A stretch of 64,000 nt of DNA from Owenia fusiformis. Its lineage: Eukaryota > Annelida > Polychaeta > Sabellida > Oweniidae. Under the pieces are notes generated by a model. That model was given only the letters and a program-made list of their open reading frames with translations, did not search any database and was not told the DNA's origin. The translations under genes were made by a program, and so were the position numbers. Location: the NCBI GenBank assembly GCA_903813345.2, contig CAIIXF020000010.1, positions 34,461,425 through 34,525,424 of the forward strand. The letters are read 5' to 3'. Positions 57,890 through 64,000 of this stretch are shown here, piece by piece (within the stretch, counting starts at the first letter, position 1; each line of letters opens with the position of its first letter).

Positions 57890-59245
57890 GCAAAAAATAA
57901 AATAAAAAGGATTGACTGACCCTGTTGGGTTTCTTGGTATTTTTGGAAAGCTGTGCATCACCACTACATATTCTACTTAATAAGAAGTTCTGAAAATGGT
58001 CCCGTTGCCATGGAAACGGACGCTGAATAAAATACCTGCTATTAACAGTATTCGAATCACCAATAACATGTTTTGTTATATAACTATTCCATTTCTTATC
58101 CGTTTTAAATATTCTTGGTACCAAATGAAAGCATGTTGAGTGCCCTTTCAGATAAAGTATAATTTATGCAAATCAAGTCATTTGCATATCTTATGTGACG
58201 TCATAATTGTGATTTTTCCTAATATTTTGAGCAAGTTATTAAAATACATGTTATAAATAACCCTTTGAATTAAATAAGTGTAGTAAAGTTGTATATATTC
58301 ATAAAACACAAATGTAGGAGAAACAGGCTTTATTTTGATATATATAACATATCTCAATCACTTTAAGCGATATGGCCTACGTCCTTTTAATTAGTACACA
58401 ACTGGAAAAATAACAGCAAAAGTAGACCTATTTTATAGTACAACTTGTATTTTACAAAATATGAACTAGCCTTATAAATTATGGGGGGTTGAGACGGTAA
58501 ACGCTGATATTAGCAGGTAAACCTCAGACCCCACTGGGTATCCTTAGAAAGCCAAGCCTCTACTATATCTTCCACATAATGAGAAGTTCTGAAAATGGCG
58601 CCGTTGCCATGGAAACGGACGCCGATTAAAATACCTGCTATTAATAGTATAAATATCATGTTTTATTTTATAACTTCTTATCCATTTTAAATAATCTTGG
58701 TACCAAATGAAACCATGTCGAATGACTTTCAGAACAATAATAATTTATGCAAATTAGCTCATTTGCATATATATTGTGACGTCATAATTGCAATTTTTCC
58801 TAATATTTTTTAGCAAGTTATTAAAATACATGGGATAAATAACCCCTTTGAATTATATAATTGTAGTAAAATTGAATATCTTCATTGAACACAAATGTAG
58901 CCTAGACAGGCTTTATTGAGATATATAAATCATATTTCAATCAGTCTGGGAGATATAGCCTACATCTTTTTAATTAATACATAACTGAAAAAAATACAAA
59001 TCTCATATAAATTATGGGTGCTGAGATGGAAAACGCTGATATGAACAGGTAAACCCCAGACCTACTGGGTCTCTTGGTATCTTTAGAAAGCTTAGCATCT
59101 TTACTCAATCTTCCGCATAATGAGACATTCTTTAATTGGTCCCGTTGCTATGGAAACGGACTAATAAAAACAAATAAAATAATATACTAGGTATTGGCAA
59201 TATCGTGATCATGAACGAAATTGTTTGTCTCATAACTTTCCTATT
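57890..59245 (+). repeat. Tandem repeat, ~540-600-bp unit, 2.4 copies
   Basis: The anchor 'gttgccatggaaacggac' occurs at about 58003, 58603 and (as gttgctatgg) 59143. The first two units carry ATGCAAAT, ATTTGCAT and TGACGTCA in the same order (58166/58180/58196 and 58747/58761/58777). The third unit is cut where the gag fossil begins. Confidence 0.85.
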
Positions 59246-61990
59246 TATTTGGTTTTCCTTCATTTGGTTTGCTATCTGAGTTTGTAGGGTCATTTACTTG
59301 TACACTGTGATTGTCATATCGTTCATTGCTGTTGTAGTAGTTTGATGGTCTTCTGGAGTAATTGTTTCCTCTTGATCTTCCTCTTCCTCGGTAGTTGTTT
59401 TGACCTCTGTTGAAACGGTTGTTGAATTGTCCTCTGCCATAACTGTTGAAATTCTGTTGTGGGTTATTTTTCATTTCCTTCATTTCATTCAGTCTCCATT
59501 TTGTTTTGTTTTTCTAGTAAGGTCCTCATCATACTGTGTAGTGTGTTGTTACTATCAACTGTGTTTGCTGTAGTCTTTTTCGTTTCCATGGAGTCACTCT
59601 GCTTTTCGTTTAGTTCGTATTGAAAGGCTGTTTCTCTCAATGTGTGGAATGTAGTTGAACTGTTTTAGTCTGAGATTCCTCTTAATTCCCATCTCATTTT
59701 AGGACAGCATACACCTTCTATTAGTTGCTCTTTTAACAGCTTGTCTTCATCAACCTTTTCATCTTGATTTTGTTTCACAATATCCATTAACTTCATTAAG
59801 GCTTGGGTATATTGAGCTATTGTCTCATTTGGATGCTGCTTTCTAGTATAGGATATAGTCCTGAGTAAGGACATTTGCGGTTACCGTTAGTGATTTGGTT
59901 TTCTGAATAAAAAGTCATTTTCTCCTTCCCTACCCCATTGGAGCGCCATCTGGCGTTTGGGAAGTGAATCGGGACTAAATATTTATAGGGTAGGTCCTAA
60001 TTTATCTGAAAACATGTCAGAGTTCAGTGGGAAATCTCATTTTAAGCTGGCGGCGGAGTGATTTTGACCTTGGTGATTTTTCCAGAATTCTCTGAGAAAT
60101 CTGACGATAGAGGGGGTTAGTGTCTTCAAGTTTATTTATTTCAAAAATTCGTTGGACAACCCATGGTAAGATTGTTATAGCAGGCTAGGCGAGTCTCTCC
60201 CGAACACTGTGGTATGTTGCACTAGGCTTGGATACTAATCGTTAATAAGATACAGGGTAAAATGTTATAATGGCCACCTATGGGAAACTCTACTGTGGTC
60301 TTCAACCTATTAGAAGGCGCTTTTTGGGGTATTTTGAAGGTTTTATCCCTTTTTGAGTTTTTTTAGTTCATTGTGAAGCCTTATAGCGCATATCATATTA
60401 AAGGGCTGTATCTTAGCTGAACAATGCTACCAAAATCGTGACATTTTGAAGCAATTTTGGTATTTTGGGGGCGAGGCCACTGTGCCAAGTACCCCGAATT
60501 CCATTCTCCCGTGCCATTCAATTGTTTTCGGGGCAGTTTTGAATGAACCTTTGTTTTTTACTACCAATATGACGTCATAAGATGCAATCGAACGCCTAGC
60601 ATGGATATCACTTGAAAGATAGTAGAAATCGCTTTCCAATGATACCCCATACGGCCATGTTCACCTCAGTTGGGTGTACTCAATCTGTGATGCAATCTGT
60701 AAGGTGTACCCCTACCCCAAAGAAATTTCAAGAAATCTCAAAATCAAATTTCCTGAATTTTGCTAAAAGGACCTGTGTCTATAAGGATTGAATTTTCCTC
60801 CGTGCATTTTCTCAAATATAGGATTGTTATATACCATTGTGATCGGGATAATGCCTAGAATGCTAATATAACCATGTTGGAAGAAAACAAACTAATTCAG
60901 TTTACTATTAGGATATAGTCCTGAGTAAGGACATTTGCGGTTACCGTTAGTGATTCGGTTTTCTGAATAAAAAGTCATTTTCTCCTTCCCTACCCCATTG
61001 GAGCGCCATCTGGCGTTTGGGAAGTGAATCGGGACTAAATATTTATAGGGTAGGTCCTAATTTATCTGAAAACATGTCAGAGTTCAGTGGGAAATCTCAT
61101 TTTAAGCTGGCGGCGGAGTGATTTTGACCTTGGTGATTTTTCCAGAATTCTCTGAGAAATCTGACGATAGAGGGGGTTAGTGTCTTCAAGTTTATTTATT
61201 TCAAAAATTCGGTGGACAACCCATGGTAAGATTGTTATAGCAGGCTAGGCGAGTCTCTCCCGAACACTGTGGTATGTTGCACTAGGCTTGGATACTAATC
61301 GTTAATAAGATACAGGGTAAAATGTTATAATGGCCACCTATGGGAAACTCTACTTTGGTCTTCAACCATAGAATTCTGTCATTGATTTATGAGAAGACTT
61401 GTGTATTCCGAAAACTCGTTGTAGTGTTTTAAATATCTCAGTAGGTGTTGGGTTTGTCAGGTATCTCGCTTCTCTTCTAGGATTTGAACCTAGATGATAT
61501 ACAACAAAGTCTACTTTCTCCGAGTTGTTTTTCAAATCTTGTATGGTCATTGTAGCATCCTCAATCCCGTCATAGATATCCTCATCTTTGTTTCCCATGA
61601 ATTTATTCAATTTCGGTTTCTTCTATATATACCAGTATACTGCGTATTCTTTGAACTAGTTTCTGGTGTACTACTAGCGCTTTGAGTGTCAGCTAAAGTT
61701 TTTCTATCTGGTATTTCTTCATCCAAGTACTTCTTTTTGAGGATCGCCAACTCTTTTTCCATATTTATCATTCTGAGAAGTTCTCTTCTTTTTACTCTCT
61801 CTTCTTTATCGAGGGTTTCTGCCATTTCATCTATCGCTCGTTCAGCTTCAGATTTATGATCCTTTGTAGTTGTTTTTTTTCTTTGTCGGGTCCTCTTGGC
61901 GCAATGTTTCAGCCATTTCATCTATTATACGTTCTGCTTCAGCTTTAATATCGCTTGGTGTTACTCCATCTTGTGCTTCAGCCATTTTGA
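59246..61990 (-). pseudogene. Gag-like fossil of an LTR retrotransposon
   Basis: The minus strand shows a start region (~61986), a charged coiled-coil-like stretch, a region typical of retroelement gag/capsid proteins on both sides of a nested insertion, and a Gly/Arg/Asn-rich tail that may bind RNA in place of a zinc knuckle. No protease or polymerase follows; the sequence ends at the tandem repeat near 59246. It is broken, with a few breaks besides the nested insertion. The family is probably Ty3/Gypsy-like, by general resemblance only. A candidate LTR edge (TGTGATA on the minus strand) lies near 62884. Confidence 0.65.
59852..61367. mobile_element. 1.5 kb nested unit with 456-bp terminal direct repeats
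   Basis: The repeats at 59852-60307 and 60912-61367 have equal length and differ at about three sites, so the insertion is young. ATAG flanks both sides (59848-59851 and 61368-61371), a 4-bp target duplication. The 604-bp middle is non-coding. This fits a TRIM-like non-autonomous LTR unit inserted into the gag fossil, except that the termini (GATATAG..CAACC) are not the usual TG..CA. Confidence 0.75.
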
Positions 61991-63040
61991 AATACTAAAG
62001 TAAAATAGTCACTTAAAATAGTCGCGTAAAATATTCACTCTGATTCCGCACGCGCCGAAAATATCCGAATGTTTAAAAGACAAAGTGAAAAAAACATTCA
62101 AATCTTTAAAAGACAAAGAAGTGGAAAATATTTACAAAGTTCTTCTAGTGAAGGCTAGACATGTAGTAATTAATATAAAGTACCAAGTATTACTGACATA
62201 TACTGGTTATCAGTTGGTTACCTCATATTAAATGTAAAATAGATGTCTCTATATAGATGACATGTACGCAATACGTTAACTACCCTTGTATCATATGAAA
62301 AATATTAAATTCACCTTGTATTCAGCAACTCTGCAGTGATCAATATGTATATTCATTGAATAACCTATCTGAAGTGTTTTGTATATATACTGTGGGTTTA
62401 TATCCCTACAATTACTAATTGGTGTTGTTGCTCTGCATATAAACAGTCCTTCATGTAATGATAAAGGTGTACACCAACTGTTCACTGTCCCTGTTTTAGT
62501 ACAGGTAAGTCACATGAACTCAAAATGTTATTTGCTATGCAAGTGTCTCTATAGATGGAGTTCCAGGTAAATGATAATGCTTAATGTTCATAAAGATGGC
62601 GCACTAGGTATAGTATCACTCAATGTTCATCAAGAAAGCGCTCAAATATGTGAAAGCTCAATGTTCATAAAGATGGTGCTCTATTATGGTGATAATTCAA
62701 TGTTCATATAGATGGCGCTTTTTATACTGCCTAATGTTTCCTATAGATGGCGCTCTGTTATCATAACTCTCATACCTTTTCTGGAACTCATCTGGGTAAT
62801 CAGGCGGCAACTGCTGGAACTGGTCACTCTTGATAACTAATATTGAAGTACTAACTGACTAAACTAAGATATAAATGCTTATCACAGTACCCCCTCATAA
62901 AATAGGACCAGGGGGTACAAATAGTGATTTGTACATGTCTTCCGCTACTTAGATTTTTCTAGATTTTTGATACTTTAAACTCATCAATATGCATTTGTTG
63001 CACTAGGTTTAATAAGTATTGCATTTTTTTCATTTATTTT
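61991..63040. other. Non-coding; short tandem words
   Basis: At about 62583-62755 'tgttcataaagatggcgct'-like units of ~45 bp recur four to five times. This stretch may include the LTR or leader of the gag fossil. A 'gtaccccctcataaaatagg' stretch near 62888 is matched by 'agggggta'. Confidence 0.4.
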
Positions 63041-63068
63041 TCGTGTTTTTACTGGAGTACTTATATAT

Positions 63069-63515
63069 TTTCAGATTTCATATTGTAACATCATATGGGG
63101 AAATGCCAACACATTTTTATTAGACAAGATTTATGCAATTCGAAAAAAAATTGTCAAATTATCTTTAAATTTAAATTTACTTCACCCAAGTTTACCACTA
63201 TTCAAGCAATTACATATATTAACTATCTTTGATATTCATAAATTAGAAAAAGCAAAATTCATGTTTAATATAGTTAAAGAACCAGCGCATTTTCCTTCCC
63301 ATTTATTTAAACAGTATTTCAATTTCAGACACACTCGTACCACGAGACAAATCCATCACATTATCTCATGCAAATTTAAATCAAACTTAACAAAAAAATC
63401 AGTTCAATACTCTGGAACGATTATATGGAACAAACTACCAACATCCCTTCAATCTCTACCATCATTTTACTCCTTTAAATACAATTACAAAAAAACATTA
63501 ATAAATTGTTACTGA
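63069..63515 (+). CDS. LINE reverse transcriptase C-terminal fragment
   Basis: A single frame reads QISYCNIIWGNAN, then LLDKIYAIRKKIVKL, PLFKQLHILTIFDIHKLEKA, FNFRHTRTTRQIHH and finally SGTIIWNKLPTSLQ before the stop at 63513-63515. This order (YCNIVWG, an LF..L.IL.I..I block, the RH tail and WN.LP) is the conserved C-terminal region after the RT domain in CR1/Jockey-like non-LTR elements. The catalytic domain and endonuclease are absent, so it is a 5'-truncated copy. The ATG at 63261 is internal. A ~270-bp 3' UTR follows. Confidence 0.85.
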   Translation, partial: FQISYCNIIWGNANTFLLDKIYAIRKKIVKLSLNLNLLHPSLPLFKQLHILTIFDIHKLEKAKFMFNIVKEPAHFPSHLFKQYFNFRHTRTTRQIHHIISCKFKSNLTKKSVQYSGTIIWNKLPTSLQSLPSFYSFKYNYKKTLINCY

Positions 63516-63810
63516 GCCATGAGCATGTTCTGTTATTCTTCCACAATTGTATTATGTTTGTATTTTTCACCTTTGAATTGTTTATGTGCAGGCATTTTTG
63601 TATATTGTCGTATTTTATAACATGAACTGGCATGATATCTTTAATTGTATTTCTTGCTTCATTCAATTCATATAAATTGTAATATATTTTTATATTGTAC
63701 AACTTTTGATTTTAGCACTGATATGCCCTTTTATGGGTATCAATTGCCAACACGGTTAATGTAATACTAAATGAATATGATAATAAAATAAAATAAATAA
63801 AAATAAAAAA
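63516..63810 (+). mobile_element. 3' UTR and A-rich tail of the LINE fragment
   Basis: T-rich non-coding sequence ends in an AAATAAAATAA-type tail at about 63781-63809, consistent with the 3' end of the element at 63069-63515. The minus-strand frame at 63475-63702 is not a gene. Confidence 0.65.
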
Positions 63811-64000
63811 TGACAATGTGTTCCAGATTTGCATTGGTAAACTTCATACATAGCTTGATTTTTTAAATGTTGTACTCCGAATGCTCGTATGCCATATGTT
63901 CCATATAATAAATTCTATGTAATGATAAGTTTTGATATTATTTTGATGGTAAACATAGTGTGTACCCATATTCAGACAGACTTGTGATAGGGGTTCTTAC

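Overview
The window looks like nuclear DNA of an invertebrate animal, most likely a marine lophotrochozoan such as a mollusc; that placement is inference. The sequence is AT-rich and has no bacterial-style gene packing. The few convincing coding pieces are short exons with gt..ag borders or retrotransposon proteins. The repeat mix is L1/Tx1-type and CR1/Jockey-like LINEs, mariner-like and TTA-target DNA elements, fold-back elements, tRNA-derived modules, satellites and a gag fossil. No complete multi-exon host gene can be read.

Layout. 1-2.4 kb: the edge of a repeat family seen again at 11-12 kb and 20-21 kb, and two related acidic exons on the minus strand. 2.4-10.9 kb: two mariner-type ends in inverted orientation, two copies of a hairpin-bearing repeat, and several fold-back elements one after another. 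10.93-21.20 kb: one ~10.3 kb structure with ~1.45 kb terminal inverted repeats, internal tandem subrepeats and tRNA-like modules, holding smaller elements. 21.2-31 kb: candidate first exons (a zinc-ribbon-like one and a secretory-leader one), an acidic C-terminal exon inside a 26-bp-TIR element, a MITE with a TTA target duplication, and long palindromes. 30.5-40 kb: MITEs, dispersed repeats and a minisatellite.

40.36-42.70 kb holds the only long ORF: a 5'-truncated but otherwise open L1/Tx1-like LINE ORF2 with a 15-bp target duplication. 43.8-53.1 kb: two different satellite arrays (~119 bp and 190 bp units), both dense in ACGT-core palindromes. They lie inside short inverted termini and enclose ~6 kb with promoter-like motifs and a chain of exon-like segments. 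54-57.9 kb: a TIR element and a ~855-bp near-perfect palindrome. 57.9-59.2 kb: a tandem repeat carrying octamer and CRE-like motifs. 59.2-62 kb: a broken gag-like LTR-retrotransposon fossil split by a young 1.5 kb unit with 456-bp terminal direct repeats. 63.0-63.8 kb: the 3' end of another LINE.

The window is best read as a repeat-dense intergenic or intronic landscape. The points most worth following are the 9.3 kb array-bounded structure, the 10.3 kb long-TIR element, the small direct-repeat unit in the gag fossil, and hairpins whose shape persists while the sequence changes. All identifications come from reading the sequence by eye; no database search was run.
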